Assembly: GCF_030711405.1 (NCBI RefSeq)
Contig: NZ_JAULSI010000011.1
Span: 1 to 64,000 of the forward strand
DNA length: 64,000 bases
DNA from: Massilia brevitalea
GTDB lineage: Bacteria > Pseudomonadota > Gammaproteobacteria > Burkholderiales > Burkholderiaceae_D
Reading direction: 5' to 3'
The position numbers were made by a program, and so were the translations under genes. The notes below the pieces were generated by a model. That model was not told the DNA's origin, searched no databases, and saw nothing but the letters and a program-made list of their open reading frames with translations. Below are positions 7,418-16,808 of the stretch, piece by piece (within the stretch, counting starts at the first letter, position 1; each line of letters begins with the position of its first letter).

Positions 7418-10400
7418 ATGCGCTACGGAGATCTTATTCAGTTCGAGCCGATTGAATCGGTCATTCAACTGCTCGACGCCAACCGCCCCGACGAAGGTAA
7501 AAAATTGGTCGGCACCTACGTCATTTCCGACGACATGGCTGAGCGGATTGCCACTCAGATGATCCCGCAGCTCTCGTTCGATGACTCGGTCGACCATAAG
7601 GGCGTTCTAGTGGTTGGCAACTACGGTACCGGTAAGTCGCACTTGATGTCTGTCCTATCTTTAGTCGCCGAGGACGCTACCTACCTCCCCTTGGTTCGCC
7701 ACCCTAAAGTAGCCGAAGCTGCGCAATCGATCGCTGGCAAATTCAAGGTGCATCGGATTGAGATCTCCAGCCAGATGTCCTTGCGGGACATCGTGACGCA
7801 ACAGCTTGAGACGTTCCTTGATCAAAACGGCGTCAGCTTCTCGTTCCCACCGGCTGACAAGGTCGTGAACAACAAAGCCTCGTTTGAAGAAATGATGGCC
7901 GCCTTCGCCGAGGTACACCCCAACCACGGTGTGCTGCTGGTGGTAGATGAGTTCTTGGAATACCTGCGCTCTCGCAAAGACCACGATCTGGTGCTGGATC
8001 TGTCTTTCCTGCGCGAGATTGGCGAAGTCACAAAGCACTTGCGGTTCCGTTTCGTGGCCGGCGTCCAGGAAGCTATCTTCGACAGCTCACGATTCCAGCA
8101 TGTGGCAGACAGCCTGCGTCGGGTGAAAGACCGCTTCACCCAGATCCTGTTGGCTCGCCAGGACGTGAGTTTCGTTGTGGCCGAACGCCTGCTCAAAAAG
8201 AGTGCGGATCAACAGGACAAGATTCGCAATTACCTCACCAAGTTTGCCAAGTTCTACAGTTCCATGAATGAACGGATGGACGAATTCGTCCGTCTGTTCC
8301 CGGTCCATCCGGAGTACATCGGCACGTTTGAACGTCTGGTTTTCACAGAAAAACGTGGCGCTCTGGTCACTCTGCGCGACCAAATCCAAGCCATTCTCAA
8401 CACCGACGTCCCCGAAGACCGGCCCGGAATGATCGGTTACGACAAGTTTTGGGAAACCGTCACCTCCAACGGCGTCCTCAAGGCTGACCCGAACATTGGC
8501 CCGGTCTGGAAGGTCTCCGAAGTTCTGACCGAACGTGTTCAGAAAGCCTTTACCCGCCCCGGCTACAAGGCCATGGCCTTGCGGGTTATCAGCGGTTTGT
8601 CGGTGCATCGTTTAACCACGGGTGGCGACATTTACGTTCCGATTGGTCCGACCGCCATTGAGCTGCGCGACTCCCTGTGCCTGTATCAACCAGGTATCGA
8701 AGAGATGGGTGGCGACCCGGCAGAGGATCTGCTCACGGCCGTTCACACCACTATGCGGGAAATCGTCAAAACGGTGAATGGCCAGTTCATCTCCAAGGCA
8801 GCCGACACCGAGCAGTTTTACCTCGACCTAAAAAAGGACGTCGACTACGACGCCCAGATCGAAAAGCGTGCTGACGCGCTTTCTGACGATGCGCTGGACC
8901 GCGCCTATTACAGCGCCATCAAACAGTTGATGGAGCGCACTGACGAGAGCACGTATGTGACCGGCCACCAGATCTGGCAGTACCAGATCGAATGGCAGGA
9001 CAAGCAGATGGAACGTAATGGTTACCTGTTCTTCGGAGCCCCAAACGATCGCCCGACTGCTCAACCCGAGCGTGACTTCTACATTTACTTCATCCAACCG
9101 TTCGAGCCACCTCGGTTCCGTGACGAGAGCAAATCCGACGAAGTGTTCTTGCGCTTTAAGGGGCTAGATGAAACCATCCGCCGTCACCTAGCCATTTACG
9201 CTGCGGCTATGGATCTTGAATCCACCGCCAGCGGTGGCGCGAAGAACATCTACCTCGACAAGGCCAAGACTGCGCTGAAGGATATGAGCAAGTGGCTGCA
9301 AGAGCATCAGATGTCCGCGTATGAGCTTACCTACCAAGGCAAGACAAAGACACTGCTGGACTGGTCCAAGGGCGTCTCTATGCGTGACAAGCTGCGTCTG
9401 GGCGCAGCCGACAAGGCTAACTTCCGAGACATCGTAAACGTGATCTCGGGGATCGCGCTGAACGCGCACTTTAGTGAAGTGGCGCCGGAATACCCCAAGT
9501 TCTCTACCCTTGTCACCGAAGGCAACCGCAAAAATCTGGTGTTGAGCGTACTGAAGGCCTTTGCGGGGGGCGCACGCACCAAGGATGCCACGGCCATCCT
9601 GGACGCACTGGAGATGATGGACGGTGACAAGATCGAGCCTGGCCGGTCTCGCTACACGCAGGAAGTCCTTACCCGCCTCAAAGCCAAAGGCCATGGCCAA
9701 GTGCTCAACCGCAGCGAACTGCTAAATGGGCAGACAGACGTCGAATACTTCCACCCCCTAAAATTCCGCCTGGAGCCTGATCTGTTTGTCGCTGTGTTGG
9801 GCGGCATGATCTACTCTGGCGACATCGTCCTGGCCATTACCGGCGACAAGATTGACTCTGGCAAAATTAATCTGTTGGGTGAACGCACTCTCGATGAACT
9901 CAAGCAGTTCAAGCACATCGAGGCCCCAAAGGAGATCAACGTCACTGTCCTCAAGTCGCTGTTTGAGCTGCTGGGACTGACGCCCGGACTTGCTCAACTG
10001 GCAACGCAAGGTTCTGAGGAACCGGTCAAGCAACTCCTCGATGCCGTCTCCAAACTGGTCGCACGTGTCCTAACTGCCAATACCGACTTGCAGAACAAAC
10101 TGACGTTCTGGGGCAAACCGCTGCTGACCGAAACGGAACTGGCGGATTGGCGCGGTCGACTTGAAGCGCTCAAGACATTCACCGAAGGTCTGACGCCCTA
10201 CAACACGGTCGGCAAACTCAAAAACTTGCGCATTGGGTCGGATGATATCCAGGCACAGAAGAAGAACCTTGAAATCCTGGCATCCGTTGAAAAATTGGAC
10301 GAGCTAATCGCCGAGCTTGGCGGTACAGCGAACTACTTGTCGCAAGCCGAACTAGTGCTCACCAACGGCCACACTTGGGTGAAACAAGCCCAGGATGCGC

Positions 10401-11143
10401 GCAAAATCATTCTCGACAAGCTGTCTGCCAACCTGCATGTCGCACACGCAACCGAATACAAGCTGGCGCTGAGCCAACTCAAAAAAGAGTACATCAACGC
10501 CTATATTGCCCAGCACAGCAAGGCACGACTGGGGATGGCGGAAGAAACCTCCAAGACCTCTCTGCGCCGTGATCCTCGGCTAGTATCCATGCGGGCGCTG
10601 GCCGGCATTGCCTTGATGCCTACGAGCCAACTGACGGCTTTTGACGACAAGTTGGACAAGCTCAAGAGCTGCGCATCACTGGTGGAGTCCGATCTCAACG
10701 CCAGTTCGTTCTGCCCACACTGTAACTTCCGTCCGGCCAACGAACAGGGTGACTTCGTGCCGGCCGCCAACGTCCTGAAATACATGGATGAGGAGCTGGA
10801 CCGTCTGCTGGCCAGCTGGGAGCAGACGCTGCTCGACAACCTGGATGACCCAATCATCCAAACCAATTTTGAATTGTTGAAGCCTTCCGCTCGTGAACTG
10901 ATCCAGCAATTCATCGGCTCGAAAAAGCTGCCAGACCCGGTTCCGCCCGACTTTGTCGCTGCGATTTCAGAAGCTCTCTCGGGTCTAGAAAAGATCAACG
11001 TCAGCACCGACGACATCCGGACGGCTTTGTTGCATGGTGGGTCACCCGCTACGCCAGAGGATCTGCGCAAACGCTTCGAGGCCTTACTCAACGATCGGTG
11101 CAAGGGCAAGGAAGCAACCAAGCTGCGCTTTGTGGTGGAGTGA
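7418..11143 (+). CDS. brxC: BREX system P-loop ATPase BrxC
   Basis: 1241 residues, the usual BrxC size. It opens GDLIQFEPIESVIQLLDA. Walker A GNYGTGKS lies at about residues 67-74 and Walker B GVLLVVDEF at about 171-179, making an ORC/AAA-like ATPase. Long helical regions follow, and a single CPHC pair lies near residue 1095. BrxC is a core component of BREX types 1-3 and probably drives the complex that marks host DNA and blocks phage replication. The start ATG at 7418 follows AAAGAGAAA. Full length, no lesions seen. Confidence 0.93.
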   Translation: MRYGDLIQFEPIESVIQLLDANRPDEGKKLVGTYVISDDMAERIATQMIPQLSFDDSVDHKGVLVVGNYGTGKSHLMSVLSLVAEDATYLPLVRHPKVAEAAQSIAGKFKVHRIEISSQMSLRDIVTQQLETFLDQNGVSFSFPPADKVVNNKASFEEMMAAFAEVHPNHGVLLVVDEFLEYLRSRKDHDLVLDLSFLREIGEVTKHLRFRFVAGVQEAIFDSSRFQHVADSLRRVKDRFTQILLARQDVSFVVAERLLKKSADQQDKIRNYLTKFAKFYSSMNERMDEFVRLFPVHPEYIGTFERLVFTEKRGALVTLRDQIQAILNTDVPEDRPGMIGYDKFWETVTSNGVLKADPNIGPVWKVSEVLTERVQKAFTRPGYKAMALRVISGLSVHRLTTGGDIYVPIGPTAIELRDSLCLYQPGIEEMGGDPAEDLLTAVHTTMREIVKTVNGQFISKAADTEQFYLDLKKDVDYDAQIEKRADALSDDALDRAYYSAIKQLMERTDESTYVTGHQIWQYQIEWQDKQMERNGYLFFGAPNDRPTAQPERDFYIYFIQPFEPPRFRDESKSDEVFLRFKGLDETIRRHLAIYAAAMDLESTASGGAKNIYLDKAKTALKDMSKWLQEHQMSAYELTYQGKTKTLLDWSKGVSMRDKLRLGAADKANFRDIVNVISGIALNAHFSEVAPEYPKFSTLVTEGNRKNLVLSVLKAFAGGARTKDATAILDALEMMDGDKIEPGRSRYTQEVLTRLKAKGHGQVLNRSELLNGQTDVEYFHPLKFRLEPDLFVAVLGGMIYSGDIVLAITGDKIDSGKINLLGERTLDELKQFKHIEAPKEINVTVLKSLFELLGLTPGLAQLATQGSEEPVKQLLDAVSKLVARVLTANTDLQNKLTFWGKPLLTETELADWRGRLEALKTFTEGLTPYNTVGKLKNLRIGSDDIQAQKKNLEILASVEKLDELIAELGGTANYLSQAELVLTNGHTWVKQAQDARKIILDKLSANLHVAHATEYKLALSQLKKEYINAYIAQHSKARLGMAEETSKTSLRRDPRLVSMRALAGIALMPTSQLTAFDDKLDKLKSCASLVESDLNASSFCPHCNFRPANEQGDFVPAANVLKYMDEELDRLLASWEQTLLDNLDDPIIQTNFELLKPSARELIQQFIGSKKLPDPVPPDFVAAISEALSGLEKINVSTDDIRTALLHGGSPATPEDLRKRFEALLNDRCKGKEATKLRFVVE

Positions 11144-11199
11144 AGACGAGTTCCAACTACGCACGCCAACAACAAAAGCAATGTTAAGGACATCAAAGA

Positions 11200-13980
11200 A
11201 TGAATGATTTGCTGCACAGCCAGACCGGCACGGGCTCACAGCCAGTGGAATGCCTCGGCTTGAAATTCCCATCCGACCAGGCAAGGCGCGAACACTTCCT
11301 GAAGTTGTTGGCAGAGAAGCTGAAAGACCCCGCATTCCGCAAGATCGAGGGATTTCCGCAGGGTACGGACGAGGCCATCCTTGCGATTTCGGACCCGCCC
11401 TACTACACAGCTTGTCCGAACCCTTTCCTCGAAGACTTTGTGCGCCACTACGGCAAGCCTTACGACTCGAGCGTGGAGTACAGCCGTGAGCCGCAGACCA
11501 TCGATGTTTCAGTCGGCAAAACCGACCCGCTCTACAAGGCGCACTCTTATCACACCAAGGTTCCACACCTTGCGATCGTTCCATCGATCCTGCACTACAC
11601 CGAACCGGGTGACATCGTTCTGGATGGATTTGGTGGCTCTGGCATGACCGGTGTTGCGGCTCAGTGGTGTGGATCTGCCCCCTCAGTCTATCGGCATGAA
11701 CTGGAAATCCAATGGAAGAAGCAAGGCAAAGCCGCACCGAAATGGGGGGCACGCCGCGTCATCCTTAACGACCTGTCTCCTGCTGCCACGTTCATCGCAG
11801 CCAACTACAACTTGCCATTTAATGTGGAGACCTTTGCGAAGGAAGGCAAGAAGCTACTTAACGAAGTCGCGCAGGAGCTCGGCTGGATGTACGAGACACT
11901 TCACAAAGACGGAAAGACAAAAGGGCGCATCGAATACACCGTTTGGAGCCAAATTTATAGCTGCCCAGAGTGCGCAGGTGAAGTCAATTTCATTGATGAA
12001 GCTCTTGATGAGGAAAGTAAGCGGGTCAAAGATTCTTTTCCCTGCCCACACTGTGGTGCCGAACTCACGAAGCAAAAGATGGAGCGACTATTCGCTTCGA
12101 CAGTCGATTCCGCAACGGGGAAAACCCTTCAAACGCCTAAGCGTCAGCCCTCACTGATTATTTATTCGGTCGAAGGTAGCCGGCACCAAAAGTCTCCCGA
12201 CGAGCACGACATTCACGTGCTCAATCGGATCAGTTCGCTGGAGTGTCCGACTGATGTTCCGAAAATGCAGATTCCACCGATGCATATGACGCATGAGCGA
12301 GCACGGATGGACTACTCCGGAATAACGCACATCCACCACTTTTTCCTGCCACGCGCGCTCCATGCGATGGCAGCATTGTGGAGGAAGGCGTCTTCTCAAC
12401 CAGATGCACGAGTTAGGGAAATGCTCCTGTTTTTTGTCGAACAGGCGCTTTGGACGGCTTCTCTGCTCAACAGATACAGACCTACCGGATTTTCTCAAGT
12501 CAATCAGTACATGACGGGCGTTTATTACGTTGCATCACAGCATGCAGAGTGCAGCCCGTGGTACATCCTCGATGGAAAGCTTGGGAGACTCGCAAAGACC
12601 TTCCAAGCATTCGGTGCGCGTCAAGCAGGTGCTGGTATCACCACCGGTTCAGTTGCCTCGTTGCCTCTGGCTGCAGGATCGATCGATTACATCTTTACCG
12701 ATCCACCCTTCGGCGAAAACATCTACTATGCCGATCTAAATTTTCTCGTGGAGTCATGGCATCGTGTAATCACCGATGCACAGCCTGAAGCAATTGTTGA
12801 TCGCTTCAAGAAGAAGGGGCTTCCCGAGTATCAACAATTGATGCAGCGCTGCTTTACGGAGTATTACCGCGTTCTTAAGCCGGGACGCTGGATGACTGTG
12901 GTTTTCTCCAACAGCAAGGCAGCAGTCTGGAATGCCATTCAAGTAGCATTGCAACAAGCTGGGTTTGTGGTGGCTGAGGTAACGGCGCTCGACAAGGTGC
13001 AAGGCAGTTACCGTCAAGTTACCTCTGCTACTGCTGTGAAGCAGGATTTGGTGATCTCTGCCTACAAGCCTAATGGAGGATTGGAAGACAGATTCAACCG
13101 CGACGGTCCCACTGTGGATTCCGCATGGGACTTTGTACAGACGCACTTGAAGCAGTTGCCAGCAGTCAAGGTGACCTCTGGTTATCCCCAGGAACTGCTA
13201 AACATCGTTGAACGTGACCCTCGTCGGATCTACGATCGCATGGCGTCTTGGTTTATCCGCCATGGCGAAATGGTGCCAATCTCAACACCAGAGTTTTTGG
13301 CCGGGCTTCCTGTCCGCTTCCGCGAAATGGACGGCATGGTGTTTATGCCGGATCAACTCGTCGAATACGAAAAAGCGCGCTCGCGTATTCCTCAGGTAAA
13401 GCAGGCAGAGTTGTTCGTTTCTGATGAGCGCAGTGCCATCGACTGGCTAACCAGCTTCCTGCTCAAACGCCCATCAACTCGGTCGGAGATTCACCCCGAG
13501 TACATCCCCCTAATCGGATCGGCCAAGCGTAAGGGCGAAATTATTCCGGAGTTAGACCAGTTGCTGGAAGATAACTTTTTGCGCTACGACGGTATAGATG
13601 AGGTGCCAAGTCAGATCCACAGCTACCTCTCGACCAATCATAAGGATCTTCGCAGTCTCGACAAGTCTAACCTAGCGCTTGTAGCCAAGGCAAAAGACCG
13701 CTGGTATGTACCCGACCCCAACAAGGCACAAGACTTGGAGAAGAAACGCGACAAAGCATTGCTGAAGGAATTTGAAGCCTACCAAGCATCCACGGGTCGA
13801 AAGCTGAAGGAATTTCGTCTGGAAGTTCTACGAGCCGGGTTCAAGGCCGCGTGGGGAGCGAAGAACTACAAGGCGATCATCAAAATCGCTCACAAGATCC
13901 CGGAAGAAGCGCTTCAGGAAGATGAAAAGCTCTTGCTCTGGTATGACCAGGCACTGACACGCACGGAGGCAGGTGCTTAA
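11200..13980 (+). CDS. pglXI: BREX DNA adenine methyltransferase PglXI
   Basis: 926 residues. Two methyltransferase catalytic-type motifs are visible: SDPPYY near residue 64 and TDPPFGEN near 500. The AdoMet-binding motif LDGFGGSGMTG is at about 141-151. A zinc ribbon, CPEC (about 255-258) and CPHC (about 282-285), is inserted between them. This order (DPPY before motif I, a second DPPF later) is that of the type 3 BREX methylase rather than of classical PglX. It should methylate adenine in a non-palindromic host sequence so that the system ignores self DNA. The stop TAA overlaps the helicase ATG by one base (TAATG). No phase-variable tract is visible in the gene. Confidence 0.9.
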   Translation: MNDLLHSQTGTGSQPVECLGLKFPSDQARREHFLKLLAEKLKDPAFRKIEGFPQGTDEAILAISDPPYYTACPNPFLEDFVRHYGKPYDSSVEYSREPQTIDVSVGKTDPLYKAHSYHTKVPHLAIVPSILHYTEPGDIVLDGFGGSGMTGVAAQWCGSAPSVYRHELEIQWKKQGKAAPKWGARRVILNDLSPAATFIAANYNLPFNVETFAKEGKKLLNEVAQELGWMYETLHKDGKTKGRIEYTVWSQIYSCPECAGEVNFIDEALDEESKRVKDSFPCPHCGAELTKQKMERLFASTVDSATGKTLQTPKRQPSLIIYSVEGSRHQKSPDEHDIHVLNRISSLECPTDVPKMQIPPMHMTHERARMDYSGITHIHHFFLPRALHAMAALWRKASSQPDARVREMLLFFVEQALWTASLLNRYRPTGFSQVNQYMTGVYYVASQHAECSPWYILDGKLGRLAKTFQAFGARQAGAGITTGSVASLPLAAGSIDYIFTDPPFGENIYYADLNFLVESWHRVITDAQPEAIVDRFKKKGLPEYQQLMQRCFTEYYRVLKPGRWMTVVFSNSKAAVWNAIQVALQQAGFVVAEVTALDKVQGSYRQVTSATAVKQDLVISAYKPNGGLEDRFNRDGPTVDSAWDFVQTHLKQLPAVKVTSGYPQELLNIVERDPRRIYDRMASWFIRHGEMVPISTPEFLAGLPVRFREMDGMVFMPDQLVEYEKARSRIPQVKQAELFVSDERSAIDWLTSFLLKRPSTRSEIHPEYIPLIGSAKRKGEIIPELDQLLEDNFLRYDGIDEVPSQIHSYLSTNHKDLRSLDKSNLALVAKAKDRWYVPDPNKAQDLEKKRDKALLKEFEAYQASTGRKLKEFRLEVLRAGFKAAWGAKNYKAIIKIAHKIPEEALQEDEKLLLWYDQALTRTEAGA

Positions 13981-16808
13981 TGAGCCAGGCAGGTCAAGGC
14001 CAGGTTATGCATGAGCTAGGGGCATGGTGCTGGAACATCCGCCACGCCACCCCTTGCCGCGTTGTAGACCGGCAGGAGATGTGGGGAAAAACCACTTACC
14101 GCGTCTGGCTGCCTGCCAAAGACGCGGTTGTGCGTGCTCGGGCTCAGGACCTAACCCACTTTGAAGGTCTACAGACCTCCGTTGGGGATATCCTCCACAC
14201 GGCTGCTGCGGCCAAACTGCAGGATGCCTTGGAAGATAACCTGCTGCTGGCCCCCATCCAGTCCAGCGTGGTTCCCTTGCCTCACCAGCTCTACGCCCTC
14301 AATCGGGCAATGAGCCGCGATCGCATCCGTTACTTACTTGCAGATGAAGTGGGTCTGGGCAAGACCATCGAAGCCGGATTGATTCTGCGCGAGTTGAAAT
14401 TGCGCGGTATGGCTTGCCGCATCTTGGTTGTCGCCCCGAAAGGCTTAGTGCGCCAGTGGCAGGCTGAAATGAGCCTGCATTTTGGGGAAAAGTTTCAGTA
14501 CATCGACCCAGCTGAATTGGCAGCCTTCCGACAGTGGCGCAACGACGAGGAAAACCTCTGGCGCATGCACGACCAGGTAATCTGTTCCCTCGACTCGGTC
14601 AAGCCGATTGAAGGTCGGCGAGGCTGGAGTCTTGAGCAACTCAACAACTACAACCGGGAGCGCTTTGAGGATTTGATCTCTGCCTCCTGGGATCTGGTCA
14701 TCATCGACGAATCTCATCGCATGGGAGGCAGCACTGACCAGGTGGCCCGGTACAAGCTGGGTGCTGCGTTGGCAGAAGCTGCGCCTTACCTGCTGCTATT
14801 GTCGGCCACGCCTCACCAAGGCAAAACGGATCAATTTCTGCGACTGATGCAGCTGATCGATCGCGAGTCATTCCCTGATGAAAGTAGCATCAGCCGCGAT
14901 CGCGTTCAACCCTTCGTCATCCGCACGGAAAAGCGCGCCTCCATTAATGCCGAGGGACAACCGCTGTTCAAGCCCCGCCTTACGCGCTTGCATACTGTTG
15001 CTTGGCAAGCTCGCCACGTTGCGCAACAGCGGCTCTATGAGGCGGTCACCGATTATGTTCGCCACGGCTACAACCAAGCGCTGGCTGCCAAGCAAAGGCA
15101 CATTGGCTTTCTGATGATCCTGATGCAGCGGCTGGTGACCTCAAGCACTGCTGCCATTCGGACCACGTTAGAAAAGCGCCAAGCTCTGCTGGATGCCCCG
15201 CAACCACAAGTGTCGCTGTTCGAGGCAACTGACCTGGATGAATGGGCTGACCTCGACGGCCAAACTCAGGTCGACATCGCCGTGCATTCCTTTGGTTGGG
15301 CACAGGAAAAAGCAGAAGTCGACATTCTTCTGGACTTGGCCAGAGCCACCGAGAGCCAGGGAACTGACGCGAAGGCGGAAGCCTTGCTGGAGTTGATTTA
15401 CAAGCTGCAGCAGGAAGAAAGCAATCCCAATCTCAAGGTGTTGATCTTCACTGAGTTCGTGCCAACCCAGGCAATGCTGGCCGACTTCCTAGGAAGTCGG
15501 GGATTTTCGGTCGCACTGCTGAATGGAAGCATGGATCTCGACACTCGGGCCAAGGCGCAGCAGACCTTCTCACGCGATGTGCGTGTGTTGATTTCGACGG
15601 ATGCTGGCGGTGAAGGTTTGAACCTCCAGTTCTGCCACGTCATCGTCAACTTCGACATGCCTTGGAACCCGATGCGTCTGGAACAGCGCATTGGCCGTGT
15701 CGACCGTATCGGCCAGAAGCATGTGGTGCGCGCCATCAACTTCGTGCTCGAAGACACTGTCGAGCATCGCGTCCGCCAGGTACTTGAAGAAAAGCTGGAG
15801 GTCATTGCGCAGGAATTTGGTGTCGACAAGGCTTCAGACGTGATGGATTCGGTCGAGTCTGAACCCCTCTTTGACGAGTTGTTCGTGCATGGCCTCCAAA
15901 ACCCTGACTCGATCGAGCAGGAATGCGATGCCGTGATCAGCCAAGTCCGAGACAAGGTGGCCGATTCAAGGAAGAACATCGACCTGCTCTCGGACGCTCA
16001 CGCCTTGGATGCCGAAGATGCGCGTAAATGGCGCGATCACCCGGCGCAGTTCTGGCTTGAACGAGCTATCACCATGGGCTTGGCGTCTCGCGGTGGCAGT
16101 GCCACCAAGGAGGGTGATGCATGGCGCGTGAAGTGGGCGGACGGAAGTGAGTCTACCCAGATCTGCTTCGACGCACGCATAGCAGAAAACAACCCCGAGC
16201 TAGAATGGGTGACTTTGGAAGATCGACGCGCTCGTGCGGTCATCAGTGAGCTCCCTCGTTGCGTGGCTGGCCAGCCCCTACCAATTGTGACGATCACCGG
16301 GCTGCCAGCCAGCATTACCGGCGTGTGGTCACTTTGGGAAATCAGTCTGTCGGCCGAGGGCTTCAGTAGAAAGCGCTTTTTGCCGGTGTTCGCCACAGAT
16401 GACGGTCGGACATTTGTGCCGACTGCGAAGCGCATTTGGGATTTGCTGCTCACAGAAAACGTCGAGATTACCGGCTCGTCCTGTACCGAGGATGCGCTGA
16501 TGTGGTTTGAGACATCCATAGCAGCGGCCAAGACTCACGGAGAACGGCTGTTCAGCGATCTCCTTGATGAGCACCGCAGCAAATTGAAAGACGAACGGGA
16601 GCGGGCTGAGTACGCATATGAGTCTCGGTACCAAGCAATCGGCCGCATTGGTCTGCCGGCGGTGAGAGAGCATCGTCGGAAACGCCTGAAAGCAGAGGTT
16701 CAGGTTCGATTGGCGGCTTTAGATGAGGCAGACGCCAGCGTACCCGATCTCAATGCCGTCCTGATGGTCCGTGTGGGACCGACGATAAGCTCAAGGAGGA
16801 CTGCATGA
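13980..16808 (+). CDS. brxHII: BREX SNF2-type helicase BrxHII
   Basis: 942 residues, superfamily-2 helicase. Motif I is ADEVGLGKTIEAG (about residues 121-133), motif II is IIDESH (about 241-246), and motif III is LSATPHQGK. The C-terminal RecA lobe ends with GGEGLNLQ, FDMPWNP, then RIGRVDRIGQ (motif VI). The long C-terminal tail is specific to BrxHII. The DESH variant and RIGRVDRIGQ place it with RapA/SNF2-like translocases. Overlaps pglXI by one base and pglZ by four (ATGA), implying translational coupling. BrxHII replaces BrxL/PglY-type proteins in type 3 systems. Confidence 0.9.
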   Translation: MSQAGQGQVMHELGAWCWNIRHATPCRVVDRQEMWGKTTYRVWLPAKDAVVRARAQDLTHFEGLQTSVGDILHTAAAAKLQDALEDNLLLAPIQSSVVPLPHQLYALNRAMSRDRIRYLLADEVGLGKTIEAGLILRELKLRGMACRILVVAPKGLVRQWQAEMSLHFGEKFQYIDPAELAAFRQWRNDEENLWRMHDQVICSLDSVKPIEGRRGWSLEQLNNYNRERFEDLISASWDLVIIDESHRMGGSTDQVARYKLGAALAEAAPYLLLLSATPHQGKTDQFLRLMQLIDRESFPDESSISRDRVQPFVIRTEKRASINAEGQPLFKPRLTRLHTVAWQARHVAQQRLYEAVTDYVRHGYNQALAAKQRHIGFLMILMQRLVTSSTAAIRTTLEKRQALLDAPQPQVSLFEATDLDEWADLDGQTQVDIAVHSFGWAQEKAEVDILLDLARATESQGTDAKAEALLELIYKLQQEESNPNLKVLIFTEFVPTQAMLADFLGSRGFSVALLNGSMDLDTRAKAQQTFSRDVRVLISTDAGGEGLNLQFCHVIVNFDMPWNPMRLEQRIGRVDRIGQKHVVRAINFVLEDTVEHRVRQVLEEKLEVIAQEFGVDKASDVMDSVESEPLFDELFVHGLQNPDSIEQECDAVISQVRDKVADSRKNIDLLSDAHALDAEDARKWRDHPAQFWLERAITMGLASRGGSATKEGDAWRVKWADGSESTQICFDARIAENNPELEWVTLEDRRARAVISELPRCVAGQPLPIVTITGLPASITGVWSLWEISLSAEGFSRKRFLPVFATDDGRTFVPTAKRIWDLLLTENVEITGSSCTEDALMWFETSIAAAKTHGERLFSDLLDEHRSKLKDERERAEYAYESRYQAIGRIGLPAVREHRRKRLKAEVQVRLAALDEADASVPDLNAVLMVRVGPTISSRRTA